Notes: generated by a model not told the origin, from the letters alone. DNA of 64,000 bases from AP-15 sp963799085 (GCA_963799085.1 CAWCWA010000004.1:1-64000); one strand, 5' to 3'; shown: positions 1 through 12,147, numbered from the stretch's first letter. Numbers and translations are program-made.

Positions 1-1467
<1,467 letters not shown>

Positions 1468-1620
1468 CACGCGCCTTCCAATTCGGCCAGTGCGCAACAC
1501 GAATCCGTATTCCACCCCGTTGCCTCGCCGGGTCTAGACACGGAGGATCAAGTCCAGCGCCTGTTCAGAGCTAACCATTTGCGCACGAATCCAGACATGC
1601 GAGCTATGGAGGGCCGATAG

Positions 1621-4600
1621 GTGTACAGCGTCGACGGAGAACTGATCCTTTCCCCGTCCGACCTCAACCATTTCGTCGAGTGCGCGTACCTGACACGCCA
1701 GGACCTCCAGGTCGCGCAGGGAAAACTGACAGCCGAAGCGACCAGGAGCGACACCGCCGACCTTCTCGCCCAGAAGGGCGATGAGCACGAGCGCCAATAC
1801 CTCGAGGCACTCCGGGCCGAGGGTCGCTCGGTAGTAGCTATCGAGGATCTGCCGCCAGACAAAGGGCGGAACCTCGATCTGCTGCGCCGCAGGGCGGATG
1901 ACACCGCGCAGGCGATGCGCGAAGGACCCGATGTCATCTACCAAGGCACCTTCTACGCGGACGGCTGGCGTGGGCACGCCGACTTCCTCGAGCGCGTGCC
2001 GATGCCTTCCGAGCTGGGGGACTTCAGCTACGAGGTGATCGACACGAAGCTCGCGCGCCGCACGAAGCCGTACTTCCTTCTCCAGCTCTGCGCGTACTCG
2101 GACCAGCTCGCAGCCGTGCAGGGTCTCCTCCCCGCCCGGATGCACGTGGTGCTCGGGACCAGGGAGCGCGAGAGTTTCCGCGTTGACGAGTTCGTCCACT
2201 ACTACCGACGGCTCCGGGATCGCTACGTCGAGCTACTCGCGACCGGCCTCGTGGGGGTTGAGCCCTACCCGGTCGAGCACTGCGAGCTCTGCCGCTACGC
2301 CGACCGCTGCGTCGCGCGCTGGGAGGCCGAGGACCACCTTTCGCTCGTCGCGAACATCAGGCGGCAACAGACCGTGAGGCTACGCGAGATGGGAATCGAT
2401 TCCACTGCCGAGCTCGCTGCCGCCGAGTCAGCGCAGCGTCCCCGCCGTATGCAGATACACACCTTCGACCGCCTGCGCCAGCAGGCACGACTTCAGGGTG
2501 AGCAGCAAGTCGACGGCAGGTTCGCTACGAGCTACTCCCGCCGGAGCCGGAACGCGGCCTTGCCCTCCTCCCCAGCCCTCGGACGGGCGACATCTTCTTC
2601 GACATGGAGGGCGACCCGTTCTTCGAGGACGGGCTTGAGTACCTGTTCGGGCTCGTAACGATCGAGACCGGCGAGCCGCAGTTCAAGGCGTTCTGGGGCA
2701 CGAATCGCAAGGGCGAGAGCGAGGCCTTCGAGGGCTTCATCGACTTCGTCGTCGAGCGGCGCAAGCGTCCACCCCGACATGCACGTCTACCACTACGCGC
2801 ACTACGAGCCGGCAACGCTCGAGCGGCTGATGGGCTTCCACGCGACGCGAGAGGACGAGGTCGATGACCTGCTGCGCAACGGAGTCTTCGTCGATCTCTA
2901 CCGCGCCGTCGAGCAGTCCATGCGGGTTTCCCAGCCCGGCTACTCGATCAAGCAGCTCGAGCCCTTCTACATGGCGGGCCCGCGAGGCCGAGGTCAAGGA
3001 GCGGCGGGGACTCAATACTCGATGTTCGAGCAATGGCTCGAGAACGGCGAACGACGACCTGCTCGAGGCGATCGAGCGCTACAACGAAGAGGACTGCCGC
3101 TCGACCCACCTCCTACGCGAGTGGCTGCTCGACCGGCGGGATGAGGCAGTGGACCGCTTCGGCGAGGATATTCCATGGCGGGCAGCCCCGGAGCCATACA
3201 CGCCGGATCCCGAGGTCGCAGAGGAGATCGCCCGCCTCCAGTCCGAGCTGCTGACTGAGCTGGATCCCGAGCCCGACGCCGATCGCCCTGGGGAGGAGCA
3301 GCAGCGCTGGCTCGCAGCGCAGCTTCTCGACTACCACCGCCGCGAAGCGAAGCCGTCGTGGTGGGCCTACTTCCGACGCCTAGAGATGAGCGAGGAGGAG
3401 CTCGTCGACGACGAGGATGCCATCGGGCGACTGGAGCCCATCGGCGAGCCCGAGGCGCTTCCGCCGCCGGCTCGGTCGACGCTGTACCGCATGCGGTTCC
3501 CAAGCCAGGAGCACCACCTCGGGCCCGGCGGCGCCATCGACCCCGCGACCGAAGGCAGTGTGAACATCGAGGCGCTGGACGACGCAGCGGGCACACTGGT
3601 GATCAAGCGGGGCAACACGAAGCAGGATGACCCCCTGCCAGATGCGCTGATACCTAAGGGGCCGTTCGACACCAAGGAGCAGCGGGGAGCGCTGCGGCGA
3701 TTCGCTATCGCGCTGCTAAGTTCGGAGGAGCCGGGACGCCGTGGCGCCTATCCGGCGGCGGCGTCGATCCTAGCCCGTGAGTTTCCGCGGACTGCCGCGG
3801 TCGAGTTCGGAGAGTCACTCCAGGAAGGTGCCTTCGAACTCGAACGGGCCACCGAAATCGTCCGCCGGATGGACGGAACCGACCTCTTTATCCAGGGCCC
3901 ACCCGGCTCTGGCAAGACGCGTAACGGCAGCCGGATGATCGTCGAGCTGCTCCGCGAGGGGAAGCGAATCGGGGTTACCTCGAACAGCCACAAGGCAATT
4001 CACAACCTCCTTCACGCCGTCGAGAAGTGTGCCGACGAGGCGGACCTGAGCTTCACGGGCCTGCACAAGGCCGGCAGCGGTGCGGATAGCCGATATCAGT
4101 CGAATCTCGGCGACGCAGCCTGGATCGGCAGCACCAACGACAATGGAGACTGCGCCGATCCGGCTGTTCGACTAGTCGGCGGAACCGCATGGCTGTTCTG
4201 TCGCGAGGAGATGGACTCAACCCTTGACTACCTGTTCATCGACGAGGCGGGTCAGATTTCGCTGGCCGATGCGATCGCGCTTGCCACCTCGGCCACGAAC
4301 GTCGTCCTCCTCGGCGACCCGCTCCAGCTGGCGCAGGTCTCGCAAGCGGTACACCCGCCAAGCGCCGGCGCCTCGGTCCTCGAACACCTTCTTGGAGACG
4401 ACACCACAATCCCGCCCGAGCGGGGGCTCTTTATCGATAAGACCTGGCGGATGCATCCCGATCTCTGTCGCTTCGTCTCCGACGCAATTTACGAGGGCCG
4501 GCTCGAGTCCAACGAAGAGTGCACGACCCAGGACCTCCGCGGTGGTGGCGACATCACCGGAACTGGCATCCGTTGGATCTCGGTCGAGCACGAGGGCAAC

Positions 4601-5035
4601 CAGCGCCGCTCCCCGGAGGAGGTCGCGGTCATTGAACAGGCCGTCGCCGACCTCGACGGCGCCACCTACACTCGCGCAGATGGCTCGTCCGGGCCCCTGG
4701 CCCACGACGAGATCATGGTCGTCTCGCCATACAACGCCCAGGTCCGAGACCTGCGGGAGGCACTTCCCGACCGGGTCCGCGTCGGGACAGTCGACAAGTT
4801 TCAAGGCCAAGAAGCGGCCGTCGTTTTCTACTCGATGGCCACGTCGAGCGGCGAGGATGTCCCGCGCAACATGGAGTTCCTCTTCAGCCGCAACCGGCTG
4901 AACGTCGCCGTCTCCCGCGCCCGCTGCCTGGCCGTGGTGGTTTCAAGCTCCGCCCTCACGAACATGCAGTGCAGGACGGCCGACCAGATGCGTTTGGTGA
5001 ACCTTCTTTGCCGCTTGGTGACGTATGCGCCGTAG
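1621..5035 (+). CDS. TM0106-family RecB-like nuclease / RNase H-like exonuclease / SF1 helicase fusion (frameshifted)
   Basis: Three catalytic modules in about 1,138 codons. Residues 1-235 form a PD-(D/E)XK nuclease: D121 in GHADF, then E138, D141 and K143 in YEVIDTK. C21 with C221, C224 and C230 is spaced like the 4Fe-4S cluster of Cas4/AddB-type nucleases. The middle (about 2590-3120) is an RNase H-like DEDD exonuclease domain with IFFDMEGDPF and YNEEDC. The C-terminal part is a Upf1/Dna2-like helicase: Walker A GPPGSGKT (about 3900), Walker B FIDEAGQ, KFQGQEA and NVAVSRAR. The start is GTG at 1621. The frame changes near 2530, 2770, 2985, 3013 and 3045 while homology-like sequence continues, so the gene is probably intact in the organism. 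It converges on the HNH/methyltransferase operon. It likely processes DNA ends or R-loops; the substrate is unknown. Confidence 0.88.
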
Positions 5036-5065
5036 CAAAGAGACCCAGCTGGGCTTCACCCCCAC

Positions 5066-5719
5066 CTAAGTGGCTCCGTACATCTCCGCATTTAGGTGCT
5101 CTAAGTAGGACGGAGATGGCCGATTTGCCGGATCCACTGGGAACCTTTCAGTGGGAATCGGGCCCGTGAGACGCTCAAAGTAGTCGAGCGTCATTCCCCG
5201 TGGGGGGCCCTCCGTTTGAACGACGTCCGGGATGCTGACTACGTAATCGCTGCCGTCATAGTCGAGCCGGATCACGCCTGCGTCGAAACCCCAGTGGCAG
5301 AGCTTGTTGAGACAGATGCCGTTCTTCAAGGTGTTCAACTCGTACCGTGCCCAAGGGAGAATGTGGGCCCCGTCGACCCCAGCGGATGCCGTACTCGGCA
5401 GCTTGGGAAGCCCATCGCCAGAAATTGCACAGGTATCGCTGTACGCATCACGGACCCGCTTGGCGAATGTCCTTCCCTCCGCGCTCCGGACGACGCTTCG
5501 ACGCCATTGCGCGACTGCACGGCGTGCGGCTTCCGCCGGATCTGTTTCGTCCTCGACCGGCTCGAGCGGAACCTCTCCTGCCGTCGTGCTGATCGCGGTC
5601 TCCTCCTCCGGCATATCCAGACGAGCCGTGATCTCGTCGAGCACATCACCGTCAGTTCCGAGGGCTTTCCGAATCGCGGCAGCGGCGCGCTCGATCGCGC
5701 GGTGGTTCCCAGAGGACAC
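5066..5719 (-). CDS. HNH-family endonuclease (HNH_2 type), probably the 3' half of a larger gene
   Basis: 217-residue reading frame beginning with GTG at 5719. Residues 97-150 hold an HNH_2-like metal-dependent nuclease fold: C97, H119 in DGAHILPW, N133-N138 in NGICLN, and H142 in CHWGFDAGV. This arrangement is typical of HNH nucleases linked to restriction-modification. It is the last gene of a leftward set vsr - C5 methyltransferase - unknown - HNH. Inserting one base near 5735 would join it in frame to the upstream 164-residue protein, giving a single protein of about 387 residues with an N-terminal domain plus HNH. Given the indel rate here, that fusion is my preferred reading. It is the likely restriction partner of the methyltransferase. 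Confidence 0.75.
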   Translation of the reverse strand: MSSGNHRAIERAAAAIRKALGTDGDVLDEITARLDMPEEETAISTTAGEVPLEPVEDETDPAEAARRAVAQWRRSVVRSAEGRTFAKRVRDAYSDTCAISGDGLPKLPSTASAGVDGAHILPWARYELNTLKNGICLNKLCHWGFDAGVIRLDYDGSDYVVSIPDVVQTEGPPRGMTLDYFERLTGPIPTERFPVDPANRPSPSYLEHLNAEMYGAT

Positions 5720-5733
5720 AGCGTCTCTCGTGA

Positions 5734-6228
5734 TCAGTGACGAGCTTCGACAAGGAAGTTGACAATGGCCGTGCGGCGTCCCAAACGCTCTGGACTAACG
5801 CCATGCGGAGTGGGACGTTCGACGTACCGCGCCAGACCAGATGCATTCCCTAGCCAAAGGGTCGTTGGTCGCAGCCTCACGCCACCCCCGCCAACGGAGC
5901 GCACATCTACATCGATGTCCGTGATCGAGTACTGGTTGTCTCGGACAAAATCAGCTGTCTTTGACGTCTCTTTCAGTGCCCGCTTTGGCTTTGGCAGCAA
6001 CAGAGCGGCTGAAAGGAACATGTAGGCATGGCGGGCACCGTCCTCGTCGAGGCGGATGCGTGGCTTTCCCTGAACCCTGTGGGCCGCGCTGTGGCCGTCG
6101 ATGAGGATCTCTGGTGTCAGCGCGTAGGAGATCGGAAGATCAAAGAGGTCTTCCACTCCAACGCCACCCTGGTGGCCGGCCAGCTCGTATTCCCCGCGGC
6201 CACCGCTGGTGCGGAGCGCGATCCTCAC
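5734..6228 (-). CDS. Uncharacterised protein of the restriction island, probably the N-terminal domain of the HNH nuclease
   Basis: 164 residues starting MRIALRTSGGRGEYELAG. I recognise no named domain. It is rich in beta-type alternation and has an RGEYELAG opening and a basic KPKRALKET stretch. It lies 26 bases after the methyltransferase stop, and 14 bases separate its stop from the following HNH frame, so all are co-transcribed. The end of this protein (FLVEARH) reads smoothly into the codons upstream of the HNH frame (ITRDAVSSG) if one base is missing near 5735. It could therefore be the DNA-recognition or N-terminal domain of the nuclease rather than a separate gene. Confidence 0.6.
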   Translation of the reverse strand: MRIALRTSGGRGEYELAGHQGGVGVEDLFDLPISYALTPEILIDGHSAAHRVQGKPRIRLDEDGARHAYMFLSAALLLPKPKRALKETSKTADFVRDNQYSITDIDVDVRSVGGGGVRLRPTTLWLGNASGLARYVERPTPHGVSPERLGRRTAIVNFLVEARH

Positions 6229-6254
6229 GACAAGAACCTAACGCTTCTAGGCGG

Positions 6255-7274
6255 TCACGGCTTCGGCCGGCTTGTCTCGAGGACTGGAATCAGCGGCGGT
6301 CGAGGTAGGTCGGCGATGCGGACTGCGAGCCACTCCGCCACCGGCGGCGTAACCGCATTCCCCAGAGCGTGATATCGGGCCGTGTCGGTCTCCTCCGAGT
6401 CGCGCATTTCGCGCAGCTTGGTCCAGTCTTTCGGAAACGCCATGACGCCCTCGCACTCACGCGGCGTTAGCCGCCGAACCTCGCCCTTGTCGGGATATGA
6501 CACGTAGTTTCGACTCCAGTCGGTTCCAGTGTGCCGTGCGGACTCCGCATATAGGCAATAGGCGATGGCCTTCGTTACTGGTCTTTCTGGGCCAGGATGC
6601 TCAAGGACTCTTTTAAAGGGGGAAACAGGTTTCTCCCCATTCGGTCGGCTCGTCTCAGGCACCCCCTCGCCGCGTTCGGGCTCAAAAAGTATCGCCGGGG
6701 CACCTTGCGCGTCTCGATGACACCCGACAACGTAGACGCGGCTGCGAGACTGGGGGACTCCGAAGTTTTTGCTGTTAAGCACACGCCATCCGAGTGAATA
6801 CCCGAGTTCGGCCAGCGTCCCGAGAACAGTTCCGAAGTCTCGTCCTTGGTGCGAGCTGAGTAGACCTGACACGTTTTCGAGGACAAGAACTCGGGGGCTG
6901 CCCTCTCCAACCAATCGAGCAAACTCATAAAAGAGACCCGATTGCCGACCGCGGAGCCCATCGCGTTTTCCCATTCGCGCAAGAGAGACGTCTTGACAGG
7001 GGAATCCTGCGACCCAGACGTCTGAGCTAGGGATATCTGCACCGTGTAACTCCCTGATGTCGTTCGTTTTCGGAACCAGCGGCCAATGCTGGTCCAGGAC
7101 CGCGCGGCAGAATGGTTCTATCTCACACTGAAAGCCAATCTCGAAGCCGGCATGCTCAAACCCAAGATCGAAGCCCCCGATGCCGGAAAAAAGGGATGCC
7201 GCCCTGAAACCATGTCCCGGCGAATCCTCGGCCGGTCGGCGAGGTAGGTCAACGATCTTGGATTTAGTAGCCAC
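6255..7274 (-). CDS. DNA (cytosine-5-)-methyltransferase
   Basis: 339-residue C5-cytosine methyltransferase, full length for the family. Motif I is SLFSGIGGFDLG (about 28-38). The catalytic Cys93 lies in motif IV GFPCQDVS. Motif VI is LENVSG (133-137), motif VIII QSRSRVY (175-181), and the C-terminal motifs IX RLTPRECE and X GNAVTP follow. The start is GTG at 7274. It transfers a methyl group from SAM to C5 of cytosine; the target site cannot be read from sequence. The gene for a Vsr mismatch endonuclease lies immediately upstream, the usual partner that repairs T:G mismatches left by deamination of 5mC. It protects host DNA in the proposed restriction system. Confidence 0.95.
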   Translation of the reverse strand: MATKSKIVDLPRRPAEDSPGHGFRAASLFSGIGGFDLGFEHAGFEIGFQCEIEPFCRAVLDQHWPLVPKTNDIRELHGADIPSSDVWVAGFPCQDVSLARMGKRDGLRGRQSGLFYEFARLVGEGSPRVLVLENVSGLLSSHQGRDFGTVLGTLAELGYSLGWRVLNSKNFGVPQSRSRVYVVGCHRDAQGAPAILFEPERGEGVPETSRPNGEKPVSPFKRVLEHPGPERPVTKAIAYCLYAESARHTGTDWSRNYVSYPDKGEVRRLTPRECEGVMAFPKDWTKLREMRDSEETDTARYHALGNAVTPPVAEWLAVRIADLPRPPLIPVLETSRPKP

Positions 7275-7339
7275 TCCAGGCGAATGATCTTGTCAGCGCA
7301 AGCGGCGGAACCAATTTTCGACCGCCGTACGTTGATGCG

Positions 7340-7768
7340 CTAAGCGGCGAGGTTCTCCCCCGGTCTGCTGATCGCGACCTCCACGGCGGCTGCGCATGAT
7401 TCGGGGTCCTTCTTCACGTCGAAGTCCCAGAATCGGAGTACATGCCAGCCGAGCTCGTGAAGGGCAGCGTTGGCAGCACGATCGCGCTCCATATTCCTGG
7501 CGATCTTCCGATCCCAGTACTCCCCGGACTTACCAGGCGTGAACGCTTTCGGATGGCCATGCCAGAACGCTCCATCGACGAAGACGGCGACGCGATGGCG
7601 ACGCCATGAGATGTCGGGGCGACCTGGCAGGCGGCGGACGTTGAGCCGGTAGCCGCGGAGTCCGCGGCGCCAAAGCTCTCTCCGAAGCAAGAGCTCAGGG
7701 CCAGTGTTTGTCGCCCGAATTCTGGACATGGCGCGTGTCCGCTGTTCGGGTGTCAGGTTGTCGGTCAC
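7340..7768 (-). CDS. vsr: Very short patch repair (Vsr) endonuclease
   Basis: Vsr nicks next to T:G mismatches that arise from 5-methylcytosine deamination. The family opening TDNLTPEQRTRAMSRI and the core RLPGRPDISW ... FVDGAFWHGH are clear, followed by a C-terminal LGWHVLRFWDFDV. I chose the GTG at 7768 because Vsr proteins canonically begin (M)TDNLTPEQR, giving 142 residues, normal for the family. An in-frame ATG at 7792 is an alternative; reading further upstream to 7936 adds sequence unlike Vsr. It is the first gene of the leftward operon and is divergent from the GHKL ATPase, so their promoters must overlap its 5' end. Confidence 0.93.
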   Translation of the reverse strand: MTDNLTPEQRTRAMSRIRATNTGPELLLRRELWRRGLRGYRLNVRRLPGRPDISWRRHRVAVFVDGAFWHGHPKAFTPGKSGEYWDRKIARNMERDRAANAALHELGWHVLRFWDFDVKKDPESCAAAVEVAISRPGENLAA

Positions 7769-8056
7769 GCGACGCAGTATCTCTGCGAACATCGGGCAGG
7801 AGTTCGCTGACAGAAATTGGATGCCGCGTTTTCCGGGTATCGCGTGCGGGTCAGGGACCGATGGCAGGTCCCAGCACCAGAGCCAAGCCTCGCGGGTAGA
7901 TGAGCCCGGGGTACAGGAGAGATCGCAGCCTGACACACGTCGGGGTCAGCGCTTCCCCCAGGAACCAAGTTGTTGTCGCGCGGCGTGTGCTTCTGGGCGG
8001 GATGCGCCAACACGCCTAGTATCGCTTTCTCAACTTCTCCCCGGGTCACATCGGAC

Positions 8057-11000
8057 TTGGCTGACGACATTCTCACCCGCATCTGTGAGGAAAACCTGGC
8101 GGTCTACCGTGCTAGTCCGGTGCGCCTCAAGGAGGACGTCGCCCAAGAGGACGAGGTAGCCAGCAACTATCGCGGTCGTCTCGTCTACGAGCTCCTCCAG
8201 AACGCCGATGATGCAATGGCGGATGGTGCGACTCCTTCCGATCGGATCGTGTTTCGCCTGACCGATGACGATCTTTGGGTCGGCAACTCGGGTCGACCGC
8301 TCTCAGAGGATGACGTGAAGGGTCTTTGTGGCATCGGCGCTAGCACGAAGAGCGAATCTGAGGGGCCACGACGGGCAACGATCGGTCACAAGGGAATGGG
8401 CTTCAAGTCTGTGCTCGAAGTCACCGATGCGCCCGAGGCCCTGTCAACAAATCACTCGCTTCGGCTCGGGGCTGCTCTGGGCCTCGATGCCGTGGGCGCG
8501 TTGTTCGCCGATGCAGGAGAGCCTGGCCCCCGGAAGGTGCCTGCGATGCGCTTCCCGCGCGCGATCAGCAGCCCTCCGGACTACTGGCGGGAATTGGCCG
8601 ATGACGGTATTCGGACGCTCTTTCGATTTCCCCTTCGTTCGGATCTGGGCGAGGCGGAGCGCGACCTTCTGTCTGAGCGGCTTCTCGGCTTCCCCATCAC
8701 CTCCATTCTCTTCCTGAAGCATTTGGAGCACGTGGATGTTCGGGTGGAGCGCGGGGAGGAGATTCGTGAAGCGAGCTGGGAGCTCACGCGAGAGCGAAAA
8801 GAAGATGGTGGATGGACCCTTTGTCCGGGGCTGACAGGCAGCGGGCTGTATCGGGTCAAGATTGACTCTCCAATTGACGCGGCAACGTTCCTGGTCGCCC
8901 ACGACGCTGACATTGAGATCGGGAGGAGCCGGGGAGGACTGTCGGCGCAGGTCTGGGAGGGCATCGAACTCTCCGAGGTCTCGGTCGCCGCACAGCTTGA
9001 GAGCGACCATCCGATCGGGGTGCGATCCGAATGGCGGAAGTTCCATATCTTCCTTCCAACCGGCGAGATCTGCCCCTATCCGTTTCTGGTCAATGGAGCC
9101 TTTTCATCGGACCTGTCGCGACGCGACATACGGATAGGAGAAGGATCGGGGGACTACAACCGCCATCTTCTGCAGTGCTGTGCGCGGCTATTTCGCGATC
9201 GACTTGTCCCGGGACTCCAGGACACCGGTTCGAGCGCCACCGAGATCCTCAGGCTGCTCGACAGAGAGGTTGAACCGAGGGAGCCTGCTGAACGAGAGCC
9301 GGCCCAGGCGCTTTACGAGGCAATGCGTGATGCGCTCTCCGCGGAGCCGTTCCTTGATGCTGCAGACACCGAAGGTCGCCTTTCGCTTGGTGACTGCATT
9401 GTCCCTCCGCTCGTCTCTGATGAGACCGTCGGCTCTGAGTTGCGCGACCTGCTTCCAGCCAGTGTTCGCTGGGAGGGTCGGCGATTCCCGACTCGGGAGC
9501 TCTGCGGGAGCCGATACGCCAGAATCGCCGTGGATCACGGCGCTGTCGAACTCACCCACGACGTCGCTCCCCGAATGCTTGCCGCGAGCGATCTGTCCGA
9601 GGTTGCTCTCAAAGAGCACGAGTCCGGCGGCTATTACGTCGATCCGGTACTCAGCATTCTCGAGCGCCTCTGGGCCAGCCTCGAAACATGGCGCCGCCAA
9701 GAATTTGTTCAGGCGGTCCGCGAGGAGGCGCTGTTTCCAGTCGACGAACGCGCAGGCATGGTGGAGAGGGTCACGACCGATGGTCGTGAGTGCTTCTATC
9801 CCCCTCGCACTCTGAAAGGGACAGTTCCTCTCCAAGGGCTGAGCTTCCTAATGCAGGACGTCTGTTGGGGCGCGCTCTCCGCGCCCGAACGCAACGCCGC
9901 ACTGCGAAGCCAGATGACAGCTTGGACGGCTCTGTTCGGACTGCGAGAGTTCAAATTTCCCGACGTGATGCGTGCGAGCGTGCTTCCGGCGCTCGCTTTG
10001 GGCATAGCGGCAGACGATCCACGTCGCGCAAGTCTGTGCAGTTTCGACGTTCTTGCCGCGATCTGTCAGCTCAGCGGGCGGACGCCGAACCCCGCAGCGC
10101 CGCTGCCGTATGAACGTCTCGGGCCTAATCGCGCCCTCTTCAATCTTGCGCGCCTGCCCGTGCCATCACGGACCCGGACAGATGACAAGTTCGTATGGCG
10201 TCCGGCCTACACGGTCTACCTGGGTGAAGACTGGGTCGGACAGGAATCAATCGAGCACGTGCTGTCTGCCATGAGGTCCGTCGGTGCCACGCCTCCTGAA
10301 ATCCCGTTACTCGCTCCACCGACCGAACTGATCGGGCGCCTGGCCCAATTCAGCCATCTGAGGGACACAGAAGAAGACTTGATCGCGGCGGGTGAGGAGG
10401 GCGAAGACGAGGTCGCGCTTGATGAAGACGAGGAACAACCGCTTGATTCCGACGAACACGACCAATGGCTGCGTTTCCTCACGTGGATTGGGGTCAACCG
10501 CGGATTGCGACAAGTTCATTTCCACGACGTCGAAGACCGCAATTCGGGTTGGTTAACAACCGAGAACTTGACCCGCCCCCGCGGTCGAGCCTTTGAACGC
10601 GTCCCACAGGAGCTCTGGAATGCGTTTCGCGAGAACGCTGGCGTGCTGGTCGGTGAACACCAGCCTTCAGGCTCCGAGGTCGCCTACTTCTACCGGTTGC
10701 ATGACCTGGACCATGCCGCTTCGATCCTGGCCACCGCTTCCCAGGATCCGAGCAACTCAATTGGAAAGGCTCTCTTCGAGCACCTCGCACTCAACTGGCC
10801 ACAACTTCAGCGCTACACAAGAGCCCAGTTTGCAGTTGTGCCTGGCGATCGTGCCCCCAGCCGCCGCACAGCTCCGGCCCGCGCGAAAGAGGATGAACTG
10901 TCGGAAGCCGGCGATGACTTCTGGTTGTGGCGGTTGCGAGGCCAGGAGTTCTGTCCAACGAGCCACGGACCGCGTGCACCACGGCGGGCATGGCTTCCCT

Positions 11001-11377
11001 CTAGCGAGATCGAGCGACGGTTTGGACGCCGCGGATCTGATCCTGCTCAGCTCTTGCCACTGCTCGAGCTGTCGCGGGACCTTCCGGTCGAATCGGCGAG
11101 CAATCTCGCGCGAGTCCTGGGCGTCCGAGGCGAGCTAACGCCCTCAAGCTTTGAGGCGGAAGACGCGCGCGTCATCCTCGACCGCATCGAGAGAATATGG
11201 GCTTCCACGGCTGTGGCTGACAGGGAACGTGTCCTGCGACAAGTCATCCGTCCGGCCTACCGAAACCTCATCGAGCTCCTTCCGGGGGCAGAGGATGACC
11301 TTCGCGCCGGCTATGTCGAGGGCGCACTATCTGGTTCGCCGCTCTTGGTCGAAAATGGGCGCGGCGACGTCACTCAG
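8057..11377 (+). CDS. Sacsin/MORC-like GHKL ATPase protein, 3' end lost at the junction
   Basis: Giant protein, at least 1,107 residues, with an N-terminal HSP90-like (GHKL) ATPase as in sacsin, NOV-domain and MORC-like proteins of restriction loci. The N-box is ELLQNADDAM, the G1 box LWVGNSGRP, and the G2 box GHKGMGFKS. The rest (about 250-1,107) has no domain I can name; an acidic run of E and D lies near 10,380-10,460. The start is uncertain: an in-frame TTG at 8057 precedes LADDILTRICEEN, while the open frame extends upstream to 7970. The homologous-looking sequence stops at VENGRGDV near 11,370, where DNA of a different gene begins, so the C-terminal effector or DUF3883-like region is missing. 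It is divergent from vsr and probably powers or regulates the restriction system. Confidence 0.82.
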
Positions 11378-11382
11378 TCCCC
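11366..11382. other. Junction of two unrelated sequences (probable assembly chimera)
   Basis: The rightward GHKL ATPase frame ends its recognisable sequence at about 11,371. The leftward acyl-CoA synthetase frame loses homology directly after its HTG motif at 11,380, where a TGA follows at 11,374-11,376. Two unrelated genes on opposite strands are cut mid-domain within about 15 bases. There is no inverted repeat, target duplication or tRNA, and gene content changes abruptly on the two sides. Confidence 0.75.
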
Positions 11383-12147
11383 GGTATGGGTCGCGATCGC
11401 CTGCCGGGTGCGTTCCGCGCGGCCGACCTTTAGCACGATGACCGGCTTGCCGGCGGCCGAGGCGCGGTCGAGGGCGGCGGCGAACCGCTCCGGCGCGCGC
11501 ACGGTCTCGATGAAGCAGCCGATGACCGCGGTGTGCGGGTCGTCGACCAGATATCCGAGATAATCGGCCGCGGTCAAGACCGCCTCGTTCCCCGACGAGG
11601 CGATGTGGCTGAAGCCGAAGCGGCGGATGTCGCTGACGAGGCTGACGCAAAAGGCGCCGCTCTGTGCCACGATCCCGACATTGCCGGCGAGCCCCGTCGG
11701 GTCGCGCAACTCCTGCAGATAGGTCGTGCTGCGGTGATATGGGTTCAGCACGCCCATGCAGTTCGGCCCGCAGAGCGCGATCCCGGCCTCATGGCAGATG
11801 CCGGCGATTTCGGCCTGGAGCCGTCGCCCGTCCTCGCCGCGCTCGGCAAACCCGCCGTCATAGACGACCGCACCGTTGATCCCGCACCGGGCGGCGGCGC
11901 GGAACGCATCGAGCACGCGCTCATGGCCGAGGCAGAACGCGGCCAGATCGGGCGGCTGCGGCAATTCGGCAAAGCCCGCATAGCAGCGGCGGCCGAGCAC
12001 GGTCTCGTAGCCGGGATTGATCGGATAGATCGGGCCGGCAAATCCGATGCGGTCGAGCGACAGGATCAGCCGGCGTCCGATCGTCGGTTTTTCGGAGGCG
12101 CCGACGACGGCGATCGATTTTGGCGCAAAAAGCGCATCGAGCCGCAT
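11377..12147 (-). CDS. Acyl-CoA synthetase (NDP-forming)-type CoA-binding domain protein, C-terminus lost at the junction
   Basis: N-terminal CoA-binding and first succinyl-CoA-ligase-like domains of an ADP-forming acyl-CoA synthetase or related acyltransferase. It begins MRLDALFAPKSIAVVGAS (ATG at 12147; an upstream in-frame extension to 12192 is unlikely). Visible landmarks are the Rossmann AVVGAS, YPINPGYE, LCGPNCMGV and IVAQSGAF, and the segment LKVGRAERTR that precedes the ligase half. The gene should continue for roughly 400-450 more residues but stops at the junction. Only the N-terminal 256 residues are present, so no activity can be assigned. It is downstream of coq7 on the same strand, with 60 bases between them. 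Confidence 0.8.

Noticed and set aside
6255..7274. Assigning a target sequence to the C5 methyltransferase because of Vsr (for example CCWGG)
   Set aside because: The recognition domain cannot be read by eye; partnership with Vsr does not fix the site.
5066..7792. Prophage origin for the methyltransferase/HNH genes
   Set aside because: No integrase, terminase or structural phage gene is nearby.
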